From: CAIKZZ01 sp035524495
Lineage (GTDB): Bacteria; Pseudomonadota; Gammaproteobacteria; Steroidobacterales; Steroidobacteraceae
DNA length: 19,905 bases
Direction of reading: 5' to 3'
Assembly: GCA_035524495.1 (NCBI GenBank)
Contig: DATKOR010000089.1
Location: 1-19,905 of the forward strand
The notes beneath the pieces were generated by a model, which was not told where the DNA came from, searched no databases, and saw nothing but the letters and a program-made list of their open reading frames with translations. The position numbers and the translations under genes are program-made. Of this stretch, positions 7,233 through 14,716 are shown one piece after another (the first letter of the stretch is position 1; each line of letters starts with the position of its first letter).

Positions 7233-7995
7233 ACGCAGCGATGCCGCGGCGCGCGTCCGGCTCGACGGCGTTGCAGGCCATGACCTCGCCGGCGCGCGCG
7301 TAGGCCGCCTCGATCCCGAGCTCGAGCTGCTGATAGAAGAGCCGCTTGCCGGCCGCGACCGCGGCCGGCGACTTCGCGGCGATCGAGGCCGTCAGCTTCG
7401 CGATCTCGTCGTCGAGCGCCTCCGGCGCAACGACGCGGTTGACGAGTCCGCGCTCCCTCGCCGTCTCGGCGTCGATGAAGTCGCCGGTCAGCAGCATCTC
7501 GAACGCCGGCTTGCGCGCGACGTTGCGGGACAGCGCGACCGACGGCGTCGCGCAGAATAGCCCGAGGTTGATCCCTGAGACCGCGAAGCGCGCGTTGCTG
7601 GCCGCGACCGCGAGGTCGCACATCGCAACGAGCTGACAGCCGGCCGCGGTCGCGACGCCCTGCACGCGCGCGATCACCGGCTGCGGCTGGCGCTGGATCG
7701 CGAGCATGAGCTCGCTGCAGCTCGCGAACAGCGCCTCGAGCTCCGCGCGCGAGCGCTCGGGACCCAGCTCCGCGAGGTCGTGCCCGGCCGAGAACGCCTT
7801 GCCGTCGGCGGCGATCACGATCGCGCGGATCGACGAGTCGCCGGCGAGCGTCGCGAGCGCCTCCTTGAGGGCGCCGATCATCGCCGCCGACAGCACGTTG
7901 TACTTCGCGGCGCGGTTCAGCGTCAGCCGCGCGACCGGCGCCGCGCGCTCGACGATCAGGAGCGGCTCGGCCTGCGCCTCGACATTCGCGTTCAT
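7216..7995 (-). CDS. ECHDC3-like enoyl-CoA hydratase/isomerase family protein
   Basis: A 259-residue crotonase-fold protein. The CoA-binding/oxyanion elements are visible: FSAGHDL (68-74) and the A-A-G-C-Q-L-V-A-M-C-D segment (117-127), followed by FAVSGINLGLFCATP. Both catalytic glutamates of classic enoyl-CoA hydratase are replaced: the first is Gln121 and the second Gly141. The same substitutions and the surrounding sequence match the ECHDC3 subgroup as I recall it, whose reaction is not settled. So 'enoyl-CoA hydratase' is a family name, not a proven activity. The start is fixed by a perfect GGAGGT five bases upstream and an ATGA overlap of 4 nt with the qhpE stop, which makes it the last gene of the qhp unit. 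It could handle a CoA ester derived from the amine substrate; this is inference. Confidence 0.88.
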   Translation of the reverse strand: MNANVEAQAEPLLIVERAAPVARLTLNRAAKYNVLSAAMIGALKEALATLAGDSSIRAIVIAADGKAFSAGHDLAELGPERSRAELEALFASCSELMLAIQRQPQPVIARVQGVATAAGCQLVAMCDLAVAASNARFAVSGINLGLFCATPSVALSRNVARKPAFEMLLTGDFIDAETARERGLVNRVVAPEALDDEIAKLTASIAAKSPAAVAAGKRLFYQQLELGIEAAYARAGEVMACNAVEPDARRGIAAFTKRG

Positions 7996-8636
7996 GCTCC
8001 ACCTCCGGCCGCGCGCCGTTCCGGTCCATCGTAGCGCGACCGCGCGGCGAGCGCTGCAAGCGCGTCCTCGTAGCGAAGGCCCGGTCCCATCAGCGCGAGC
8101 AGCGCGGCGCTGACGGCCGCCGCCCCGATGCTCGCGCCGCGCCCGCCCGCGGCGCTCGAAAGGTCGCCGCCGAAGGTCGCGGGACCGAGGCACGAGAGCT
8201 CGCCCGCCCGGCAGCGCGCATCGCCGGTCGCGCGGATCACGCGCGGATAGGCAGCGGGATAGACCGGGCCGCCGCGCGCCGGCGTCGCGGCGACGATCAG
8301 GCAGTCCGTGGCGGCCGCGCGCGCCACCGCCGCCGCGAGCGGCGCGCGGTCGGCCGCGAGCCCGAGACTCAAGTGCACGAGCCGGGCGCCCTCGGCGATG
8401 CACCAGTCGAGCGCCGCCGCGACCGCGAGCGCCGACGTCGGCCGCGCCGCCTCGAACACCTGGCCGAGCACGAACTCGAGGCCGTCGCGACCCGCCGCGA
8501 TTCGCTGCGCGACCCGCGTGCCGTGGCCGGTCGGGTCGGGGACGACGAGCGGCGCCACCGCGCCATCGGCGGCGAAGCGCCTTGCGGCCACGACGCGGCC
8601 GCGATCGGCACCCGAGTCGATGAGGCCGACGCGCAT
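7992..8636 (-). CDS. qhpE: QhpE, subtilisin-like protease that removes the QhpC leader
   Basis: This 214-residue S8-family serine protease is much smaller than secreted subtilisins, with no signal peptide or pro-domain, so it should stay in the cytoplasm. The triad is visible: Asp7 in VGLIDSGAD, His38 in TGHGTRVA, and Ser169 in GASIGAAAVSA. The oxyanion-hole Asn of subtilisins (AAGN) appears missing; the matching stretch (115-124) reads V-A-A-T-P-A-R-G-G-P. The YPAAYPRVIRAT segment after it is typical of the fold. In QHNDH-producing bacteria this protein cleaves the leader of cross-linked QhpC. It lies 2 nt after qhpF and overlaps the ECHDC3-like gene by 4 nt. The assignment rests on family plus context. 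Confidence 0.92.
   Translation of the reverse strand: MRVGLIDSGADRGRVVAARRFAADGAVAPLVVPDPTGHGTRVAQRIAAGRDGLEFVLGQVFEAARPTSALAVAAALDWCIAEGARLVHLSLGLAADRAPLAAAVARAAATDCLIVAATPARGGPVYPAAYPRVIRATGDARCRAGELSCLGPATFGGDLSSAAGGRGASIGAAAVSAALLALMGPGLRYEDALAALAARSRYDGPERRAAGGGA
8001..8006 (-). promoter_or_regulatory. Strong ribosome site of the ECHDC3-like gene
   Basis: Perfect GGAGGT on the minus strand, five bases before the ATG at 7995 and inside the 3' end of qhpE. It decides the start, since the frame is open far upstream to 8403, and it shows the gene is set up for coupled, efficient translation with qhpE. Confidence 0.8.
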
Positions 8637-8638
8637 CG

Positions 8639-10321
8639 CTACCGCATCCGCGGCGCCGCGCGGACCGCCCCGGACTCGACGCGCAGGTCGAGGTCGTACG
8701 CCTCCACCTGCTCCGCGTGGTGCGTGATGACGATCCGCGTGCGGGTCGGGAAGGTCGCGTCGAGCGCGCGATGCACGGCGCGCGCCGCAGGGAGGTCGAG
8801 GCCGCTCGTCGCCTCGTCGAGGATCACGATCAGCGGGTCGGCGAGCGCCGCGCGCGCGATCGCGATGCGCTGGCGCTGGCCGGTCGAGAGCGTCGCCCCG
8901 CCGCTGCCGACCGGCGTCTGGTAGCCCTGCGGCAGCTCGCGGACGAACTCCTCGACGCCGGCGACCTGCGCGGCCTCCAGCACCGCCGCCTCGTTGACCT
9001 CGGGGAGCCCGTAGCGCAGGTTGTCGAGCAGCGTCCCGCGAAACAGCACCGGCGCCTGCTCGACGACGACGACGCGCCGGCGCAGGTCCTCGAGCCTGAG
9101 CGCATCGAGCGGCCGTCCGTCGAGCAGGATGCGGCCGGCGTCGGGCTCGACGAAGCGGCGCACGAGGTCGGTCAGCGTCGACTTGCCGGCGCCCGAGGCG
9201 CCCTGCAGGAGCACCTTCGACCCCGCCGCGATGCGCAGGTCGAGCGCATCGAAGAGCCGCCGGCCGTCCGGGAGCACGACCGTCACGGCCTCGAACGCAA
9301 GCGCACCGCGCGCCGCGGCCGGGAGCGGCGCAGCATCGGCGCGCTCGACCACGGTCGGCAGGGCCGCGAGCGCGAGCAGCCGCTCGAGGCTGACGCGCGC
9401 GCGCTGGTAGCCGGTGTAGAGGCCGAGCACCGAGCCCGCCGAGCCCGTGCCGCGCGCGACGAGCGCGACGAACGCCACCAGCGTCCCGACGGTCAGCGCG
9501 CCGTGCAGCACCTCGTAGCCGCCGAACAGCAGCACCGCCGCGGTCGTCAGGTGCCCGAGCAGCGCCGCCGCCGCGCCCGTCCCGTAACCGACCAGCTGCT
9601 GGGCGAGCGTGCGCTCGAGGTACTCGGCGCTGAGCGCCGCGAGGCGCCGCTCCTCGAGCCGCACCGCGGCGGCGCCCTGCACCTCGCGCGCCGCGCCGAG
9701 CGTCTCGACGAAGAACCCGCTGATCTCGCCCGCCTGCGCGCGCACCCGCCGCGCGCTCGCCTCGACTCGCGCGCGCGCGACGTGGCGCACGAGGAACTGC
9801 AGCGGCACGAGCGCCAGCACCGCGAGCGTCAGGCGCCACGACAGCGCGAGCATCACGACGACGGTCGCCGCGAGCCCGAGCGCGCCGCTCACGAACGAGG
9901 CAATCGCATCGGTGCCGAAGCGCTGCACCTCGGCGACGTCGCCGTCCAGACGCGCGACGAGGTCGCCGACCGACCACTCGGCGAGGCGCCGCGGCGACAC
10001 CGACAAGAGCCGCACATAGAGCGCCCCGCGCAGCGAGAACAGCGCCGCACCCGCGGCGCGCACGTAGATCACGCGGTGCAGCGCGCCGAGGGCGAGCCCG
10101 GCGGCGGCGAGCAGCAGCATCGCCGCGCAGGCGAGCGCGAGGCGGTCGTAGCGGCCGGCGATCAGCCCGGCGTCGATCGCGTAGCGCGTCACGAGCGGCG
10201 GCAGCGCCGCGAGGCCGGCGATCACGAGCCCGAGCCCGAGCGCGAGCGCGAGGCGCCCGGCGCGCGGGCGCAGGTGCGGCCAGAGCAGTGCCGCGAGCGC
10301 CTTACCGTCCGCGGACGACAC
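8639..10321 (-). CDS. qhpF: QhpF, ABC transporter (membrane + ATPase fusion) for QhpC export
   Basis: A 560-residue half-transporter of the ABC exporter class, expected to work as a homodimer in the inner membrane. The N-terminal membrane domain (about 20-310) has around six hydrophobic helices. The ATPase domain has Walker A GASGAGKST (374-382), the signature LSTGQ (478-482, a variant of LSGGQ), Walker B LIVILDE (497-503) and the H-loop histidine in ITHH (534-535). In the QHNDH system it is thought to export modified QhpC to the periplasm. The start is a GTG at 10321 nested 20 nt inside the end of qhpB, with no clear Shine-Dalgarno, which points to translation by termination-reinitiation. 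The gene ends 2 nt before qhpE. Confidence 0.93.
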   Translation of the reverse strand: MSSADGKALAALLWPHLRPRAGRLALALGLGLVIAGLAALPPLVTRYAIDAGLIAGRYDRLALACAAMLLLAAAGLALGALHRVIYVRAAGAALFSLRGALYVRLLSVSPRRLAEWSVGDLVARLDGDVAEVQRFGTDAIASFVSGALGLAATVVVMLALSWRLTLAVLALVPLQFLVRHVARARVEASARRVRAQAGEISGFFVETLGAAREVQGAAAVRLEERRLAALSAEYLERTLAQQLVGYGTGAAAALLGHLTTAAVLLFGGYEVLHGALTVGTLVAFVALVARGTGSAGSVLGLYTGYQRARVSLERLLALAALPTVVERADAAPLPAAARGALAFEAVTVVLPDGRRLFDALDLRIAAGSKVLLQGASGAGKSTLTDLVRRFVEPDAGRILLDGRPLDALRLEDLRRRVVVVEQAPVLFRGTLLDNLRYGLPEVNEAAVLEAAQVAGVEEFVRELPQGYQTPVGSGGATLSTGQRQRIAIARAALADPLIVILDEATSGLDLPAARAVHRALDATFPTRTRIVITHHAEQVEAYDLDLRVESGAVRAAPRMR

Positions 10322-11378
10322 GCAGCGACGCGAGCGCCTGGTCGGCGCAGCCGGGCAGCTTCAGGATCGCCTTCTTCTCGAGGCTGGCCGCGTCGTAGAA
10401 GCCGACGTCGCACATCGCGCCGCCGGTGTAGATCTCCTTGCCGTCCGAGGACACGTTGACCGCGTAGTAGGTGTGGTCGAGCGGCACGCGGCCGGCGAGC
10501 TTCCTGCCCTGGACGTCGACCTTGGTCAGCGTCGAGTAGACGCCATAGGCGTACTTGCGGTCGGGGCTGAGCACCGTCGAGAAGATGAGCGCGGACAGGG
10601 GCTCGAAGTCGCGGTAGTCGAGCGCGCCGCTCGCGACGTCGAGCGACATCAGCGCCGTCGTCGGCACGGGCTTGCCGTCGACCGGCGCCTCGGCGTAGAG
10701 CGGGCTCGTGAACACGCCCGTCGGCTCGGTCACCGGCCAGAACGCGAGCAGGTCCGGCTGCGAATGGCCGGGCAGCTGCCAGTTCTGGATGCCGCGCGTG
10801 CCGAGCAGCTTGCCGGTCTTGACGTCGTACTCATATAGATCGAAGCCGAGCGCGTAGAAGCTCTTGCCGCTCGGGCGCATCAGCAGCATGTGCAGGCGCC
10901 GGGGCGCCGGGAAGCGGCGCGCCGCCTGGGCCTTCAAGCCGGCGTTGGTCTTGAAGACCGCGAAGCGCGGCTCCTCGACCTGGTACTCGCTCGGCAGCAG
11001 CCTGGTCGGCACCTCGTAGACGACGAGCTCCTTGCCGTCCGGCGTCACCGCGAGCGCGAAGAAGTCCTTGACGCGTTCCTCGGGCGTCGACAGGTCGGCG
11101 CGGAACACGATGTGGCCGCTCTTGAGCTCGACGCCGACGATCGACTCCATGTGGTTGATGACGACGTAGGCGATGCGCCCGTCCGCCGAGGGCACGATCG
11201 AGCCGACGAGCCCGTCGGCGCCCGGGATCCTGGTCTCGGAGCGGATCGCGCGGGTCGCTGCGTCGATCACGTACAGCTTGTCGGGCTTGGCGCCGGTCAG
11301 GATCAGGTCGCCGGCCGGCGCGGCCTGGGCGAAGAGCGCGGCGAGGAGCGCAAACGCGGCCGGGCGGACACTCGTCAT
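10302..11378 (-). CDS. qhpB: QhpB, beta subunit of quinohemoprotein amine dehydrogenase
   Basis: A 358-residue precursor. A Sec-type signal peptide (1 to about 22, ending A-Q-A-A-P-A) gives a mature protein of about 336 residues, the size expected for the beta subunit. The rest is a seven-bladed-propeller type repeat of short beta strands, with recurring elements such as D-K-L-Y-V-I-D, S-A-D-G-R-I-A-Y-V, T-P-D-G-K-E-L-V-V, S-P-D-R-K-Y-A-Y-G and S-S-D-G-K-E-I-Y-T-G. In QHNDH the propeller covers the active site on the gamma subunit. The start ATG at 11378 has GAGGAG upstream, overlapping the qhpC stop. The long upstream frame to 11630 is a shadow of qhpC. Family plus context make the call firm. 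Confidence 0.93.
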   Translation of the reverse strand: MTSVRPAAFALLAALFAQAAPAGDLILTGAKPDKLYVIDAATRAIRSETRIPGADGLVGSIVPSADGRIAYVVINHMESIVGVELKSGHIVFRADLSTPEERVKDFFALAVTPDGKELVVYEVPTRLLPSEYQVEEPRFAVFKTNAGLKAQAARRFPAPRRLHMLLMRPSGKSFYALGFDLYEYDVKTGKLLGTRGIQNWQLPGHSQPDLLAFWPVTEPTGVFTSPLYAEAPVDGKPVPTTALMSLDVASGALDYRDFEPLSALIFSTVLSPDRKYAYGVYSTLTKVDVQGRKLAGRVPLDHTYYAVNVSSDGKEIYTGGAMCDVGFYDAASLEKKAILKLPGCADQALASLRVVRGR

Positions 11379-11388
11379 TCTCGTCTCC

Positions 11389-11709
11389 TCACTTCTTCGG
11401 GAACACGCTGTCGAGCTCGCGCCAGTCGTTCTGCGCCGAGGGCTTGCCGGCGTCCCAGTCGGGGTAGGTCTGCATCGTGTCCGGCACCTGCGCCGGCCAC
11501 CAGCACGGATCCGAGCAGCCGTAGAGGTCGGCCTCCATCGGCTGGCACAGCGAGGCGACGCCGCCGAAAGGATCGACTTCCCAGCCGGGATCGAACGTCG
11601 TCGCGCAGCCGGCGACGGTGTCCATCGCATAGACCTCGGCGACGCGGCCGTCGGCGGCGGCGTCGAGCAACAGCTCCGCCTTGCGGTTCGTGGGCTTCAG
11701 TTCGCTCAT
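11389..11709 (-). CDS. qhpC: QhpC, gamma subunit precursor with CTQ cofactor and thioether cross-links
   Basis: This 106-residue RiPP-like catalytic subunit of QHNDH begins with a 28-residue leader (MSELKPTNRK... ending VAEVYA). Counting Met29 as mature residue 1, every cross-link partner of the known structure is at the right place: Cys7 (C35)/Glu16 (E44), Cys27 (C55)/Asp33 (D61), Cys41 (C69)/Asp49 (D77) as Cys-to-acid thioethers, and Cys37 (C65)/Trp43 (W71) as cysteine tryptophylquinone. The core segment CSDPCWWPA holds three of these residues. There is no Sec signal, which fits export by QhpF. The start overlaps the qhpD stop by 4 nt (ATGA) and GAGGAG lies upstream. This is the most diagnostic gene of the window. 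Confidence 0.97.
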   Translation of the reverse strand: MSELKPTNRKAELLLDAAADGRVAEVYAMDTVAGCATTFDPGWEVDPFGGVASLCQPMEADLYGCSDPCWWPAQVPDTMQTYPDWDAGKPSAQNDWRELDSVFPKK

Positions 11710-13151
11710 GCGGGGGCACTCCTCGGCTCGAGGTGGCGGGCGAAGAACTCGGGGTTGCGGGCGTGGATCTCGGCGTAGATGCCGACGCCGAAGTCGACCC
11801 AGCGGCGCAGCAGCGTGCAGTAGTGGTAGGTGCGGTGGTGCGGGTCGCCGAAGCGCGCGTACGACTCGTGGTAGCAGCCGCCGGCGCACAGGTTCCGGAT
11901 CCGGCAGCTCTGGCAATGCGTGCCCTCGCGATCGCTGGCGCGCCCGATGAAGGCACCGAGCCGCTCGGCGTCGATGCCGGTCGCGACGTTGCCGAAGGTC
12001 GGCAGCTCCGAGCCCGTGAAGCGGTGGCAGAGGTTGAGCTCGCCCGCGCCGTCGACCGCGAGCATCCCGATGCCGGCGCCGCAGGGGACCGTCTTGCGCC
12101 GGCCCTCGTGAAGGTCGGTCATCAGCTGATGCATGTTCGAGAAGCCGTTGTTCCGGCCGGCGAGCGCGGCGTCGCGGTACGCAAGCCCGAGGCGCTCGAA
12201 GGCCGCGTGCACTTCGCCGAGTTCCGCCTCGCTGAGCGCATGCCCGGCGTCGGCCGCCGAGGTCACGGGCGCGTAGCCGACCTCGTGAAAGCCGAGCTCG
12301 TCCCTGAGGTGCGCGTGGATCGCCTCGACCTCGACGTTGCCGGCACCGAGCGTCACGCGCGCGCCGACCGGGCGCGAGCGGTAGCGCGCGAGCAGCATCC
12401 CGACCTTGCGCGCCACGACCGCGTAGGTCCCCTTGCCGCCGACGCTCCTGCGGTGCCGGTCGTGGATCGCCTGCGGACCGTCCATCGACACCGAGAGCCC
12501 GAAGCGGTGCGCGTCGAGCCACCCGATGAGCTCCTCGTTGAGCAGCGTCGCGTTCGTCGTCAGCGAGAACTCGATGCGGCGCTCGGCCTGCTCGGCGCGC
12601 GCCTCGGCATAGGCGACGACGTCGCGGATCAGCGGCACGTTCGACAGGGGCTCGCCGCCGAAAAACACGATGTGGATGCGCTCGCGCTCCCGGCCTGCCT
12701 TGAAGAGGAGGTCGACGCTCCTGGCCGCCGTCGTGAAGTCCATGCGCCGGCCCTCGGCGGGCCGTGCGAGGTCCTCCTTGTAGCAGTAGGTGCACGACAG
12801 GTTGCAGCCGGTGTTGACGTTGAGCACCAGCGTCGACAGCGGATAAGCATCGAGCTTCGCGGCCCTGGGGTTGAGCGGCCGCAGCGACCCCGCGGGCTGC
12901 AGCACCTCGAGGCGCCTGAGCTCGCCCGCGAGCGAGCGGATGCGCTCGGGCGCGAAGCGCGCGGCGAGGAGCTCGACGAGTTCCTCGACGCTGCGGCCCG
13001 CCCCCTTGCGGCACGCGCCGAGCAGCGCGACGCCGAGCGCGTCGAGGCCGAACAGCGCCGTCGTCGGCACGTGCAGCAGGTAGGCGGGCTCGCTGCCGAC
13101 GACGTGGCCGTTGGCGGCGTTGTGCTCGAGGCGTTCGGTCGTGGCGCTCAT
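11706..13151 (-). CDS. qhpD: QhpD, radical-SAM peptide maturase forming thioether cross-links in QhpC
   Basis: A 481-residue cytoplasmic radical-SAM/SPASM enzyme. The N-terminal 22-88 region looks like a PqqD-type RiPP recognition element (a winged-helix pattern around FGLDALGVALL and SVEELVELLAARF). The radical-SAM cluster motif is C116-x3-C120-x2-C123, with GGEP at 165-168. The C-terminal SPASM domain is complete with seven cysteines: C357, C375, C413, C416, C422, C426 and C445, in the standard C-x2-C-x5-C-x3-C spacing. It should bind three Fe-S clusters. In this family QhpD links Cys sulfur to Asp/Glu methylene carbons in QhpC. It sits between qhpA (7 nt gap) and qhpC (4-nt overlap). Confidence 0.96.
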   Translation of the reverse strand: MSATTERLEHNAANGHVVGSEPAYLLHVPTTALFGLDALGVALLGACRKGAGRSVEELVELLAARFAPERIRSLAGELRRLEVLQPAGSLRPLNPRAAKLDAYPLSTLVLNVNTGCNLSCTYCYKEDLARPAEGRRMDFTTAARSVDLLFKAGRERERIHIVFFGGEPLSNVPLIRDVVAYAEARAEQAERRIEFSLTTNATLLNEELIGWLDAHRFGLSVSMDGPQAIHDRHRRSVGGKGTYAVVARKVGMLLARYRSRPVGARVTLGAGNVEVEAIHAHLRDELGFHEVGYAPVTSAADAGHALSEAELGEVHAAFERLGLAYRDAALAGRNNGFSNMHQLMTDLHEGRRKTVPCGAGIGMLAVDGAGELNLCHRFTGSELPTFGNVATGIDAERLGAFIGRASDREGTHCQSCRIRNLCAGGCYHESYARFGDPHHRTYHYCTLLRRWVDFGVGIYAEIHARNPEFFARHLEPRSAPA

Positions 13152-13158
13152 GGCTTGA

Positions 13159-14712
13159 TCAGTAGATCGGCGGCGTGTTCCAGCGCTGCACGGTCACGAC
13201 GAGATGCGCGTTGCCCTCGACCGCGTACTGCCCCTCGCCGACCCGCGCGACGACCTTGAGGTTGCCGACGTTGTTGCCGGAAAACTCGCGCGCCGGGTTC
13301 GGGCCCGCGCCCGCCGGCAGATAGCGGCCGTTGGGCTCGATGCGGCCCGCATAGCGGTCGTCGCCGGTGCGCTTGGCCTCATCGTCGAACGGCTGCGTGC
13401 TCCACTCGGCGGCGACCGGCCCGAGCGGGAGCAGCTCGCCGCTCGGCAGCCGCGTCGAGGCGAGCGCCTCGAACTGCGCGGTGACGGGCGCCACGCGCCC
13501 GCCGCCGAGGCGCGCAATCCCGTAGCCCGGCTGCACGTCGATCTGGTTGATCTCGCGGTACACGGCGAGCGTCCCGCTGGCGCCGCCGGCGCTGATCGTG
13601 CGCCGGCCCGCGGCCGCATCGGCCGCGACGTCGACGACCGCCTCGATGACGTTCGCGTCGCGATGCAGGATGCGCGCGTGCGTGCCCTCGCCGAAGGACG
13701 GCGCCGCATCGCCCCCGAGGCCGGTCCCGACGACGGTGAGGCGCGTCGCGGCCCCGACGCGCGCCGCCTGCGGCAGCACCGCGAGCACCTGCGCCGCGGC
13801 GTCGGCGCGCACCGCGCTCCACTCCCCGCCCTGCTCGGCGTGCTCGGGGTCGAACCAGCGGCCGGCGAGGCGCGCGCCGTCCTCGGACGCCGCGTAGATC
13901 TCGCGCACCGCGCGACCCGCGAGCGAGGCCCGGCCGCGCCACTCGTAGCCGGTGTAGACGATCGCGTGCGATTCGCCGGCGAACGCGGCCCCGCCGGCCT
14001 CGTTGAGCGCGTAGCGCGCACGGTAGCTGCCGTCGGCGTCGCGCACGATCTCGGCGCTGCCGTAGAAGTCGTGGCCGCCCGGCACGTGGCCGACGACGAC
14101 CCAGCGGCCGGCGAGGTCGGGCCTGGCGCGTCCCTGCCACGCGCTCCACTGCGGCGTCGACAGCGGGTAGCGCCGCGCGAGCTCGGCCGGCAGCTGCTGC
14201 GAGGCGATCTGCCACCACGGCCGGTCGCGCCCCGAGGCCTGGTACTCGAGCGAGGGGAACTGGCCCACGTGGAAGTGCATGTGCTTCAGCCACTCGTCGG
14301 CGTCGCGGCGCTGCAGTGCGACGCGCGCCAGCGAGTGGCAGCGCCCGCACATCACCCCGAGCTCGGGGCCGAGGTCGAGGTCCTTGACGTTCGGCCGGCG
14401 CTCGAGCGCGAAGCGCGCCGGCGCCGCCTCGGCGGGCGCGAGCCCCTGCGTGTCGGCGAGGTAGCGCAGGATCGCGTCGTGCACCTCGTCGCTGAGCGCG
14501 AGATGGTGCACCTGGTGCATCCGGAACAGCGTCATCACCCAGCCTTCCGGGGACTTCCTGATCACGCTGATGCGCTCGAACTGCCCCGGCCGCACCTCCT
14601 CGTGGCAGCCGCCGCAGTAGCTGCGGATGAGCGTCGGGCCGGACTCCTCGGCGGCGGCCGAGGCGGCGAGCGCGAGCGTGGCGATGACAATCGCGAGCCT
14701 TCGGATCAGCAC
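13159..14712 (-). CDS. qhpA: QhpA, diheme alpha subunit of quinohemoprotein amine dehydrogenase
   Basis: A 517-residue precursor. A signal peptide (1 to about 21, ending A-A-S-A-A-A) leaves a mature chain of about 496 residues, as expected for the alpha subunit. Two c-type heme sites are visible: C33-G-G-C36-H37 and C122-G-R-C125-H126, in the N-terminal cytochrome domain. The remainder (about 170-517) is beta-rich and matches the three beta-barrel domains of the family. The hemes take electrons from CTQ and pass them to a periplasmic acceptor not encoded here. The start is GTG at 14712, with AGGAG nine bases upstream inside the end of qhpG. The gap to qhpG is 4 nt and to qhpD 7 nt. Confidence 0.95.
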   Translation of the reverse strand: MLIRRLAIVIATLALAASAAAEESGPTLIRSYCGGCHEEVRPGQFERISVIRKSPEGWVMTLFRMHQVHHLALSDEVHDAILRYLADTQGLAPAEAAPARFALERRPNVKDLDLGPELGVMCGRCHSLARVALQRRDADEWLKHMHFHVGQFPSLEYQASGRDRPWWQIASQQLPAELARRYPLSTPQWSAWQGRARPDLAGRWVVVGHVPGGHDFYGSAEIVRDADGSYRARYALNEAGGAAFAGESHAIVYTGYEWRGRASLAGRAVREIYAASEDGARLAGRWFDPEHAEQGGEWSAVRADAAAQVLAVLPQAARVGAATRLTVVGTGLGGDAAPSFGEGTHARILHRDANVIEAVVDVAADAAAGRRTISAGGASGTLAVYREINQIDVQPGYGIARLGGGRVAPVTAQFEALASTRLPSGELLPLGPVAAEWSTQPFDDEAKRTGDDRYAGRIEPNGRYLPAGAGPNPAREFSGNNVGNLKVVARVGEGQYAVEGNAHLVVTVQRWNTPPIY

Positions 14713-14716
14713 GGCG

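Noticed and set aside
8717..10459. 580-aa plus-strand frame opposite qhpF
   Set aside because: R/E/H-rich shadow of the ABC transporter gene, with no ribosome site and no family features.
11389..13151. QhpC/QhpD as a new peptide antibiotic (sactipeptide-like) system
   Set aside because: Exact agreement with QHNDH gamma-subunit cross-link positions and the presence of qhpA, qhpB, qhpE, qhpF and qhpG show an enzyme cofactor system instead.
10890..13259. 789-aa plus-strand frame opposite qhpB, qhpC and qhpD
   Set aside because: Low-complexity R/A/V/D composition typical of an antisense GC shadow; the minus strand holds three recognisable genes with proper starts and couplings.
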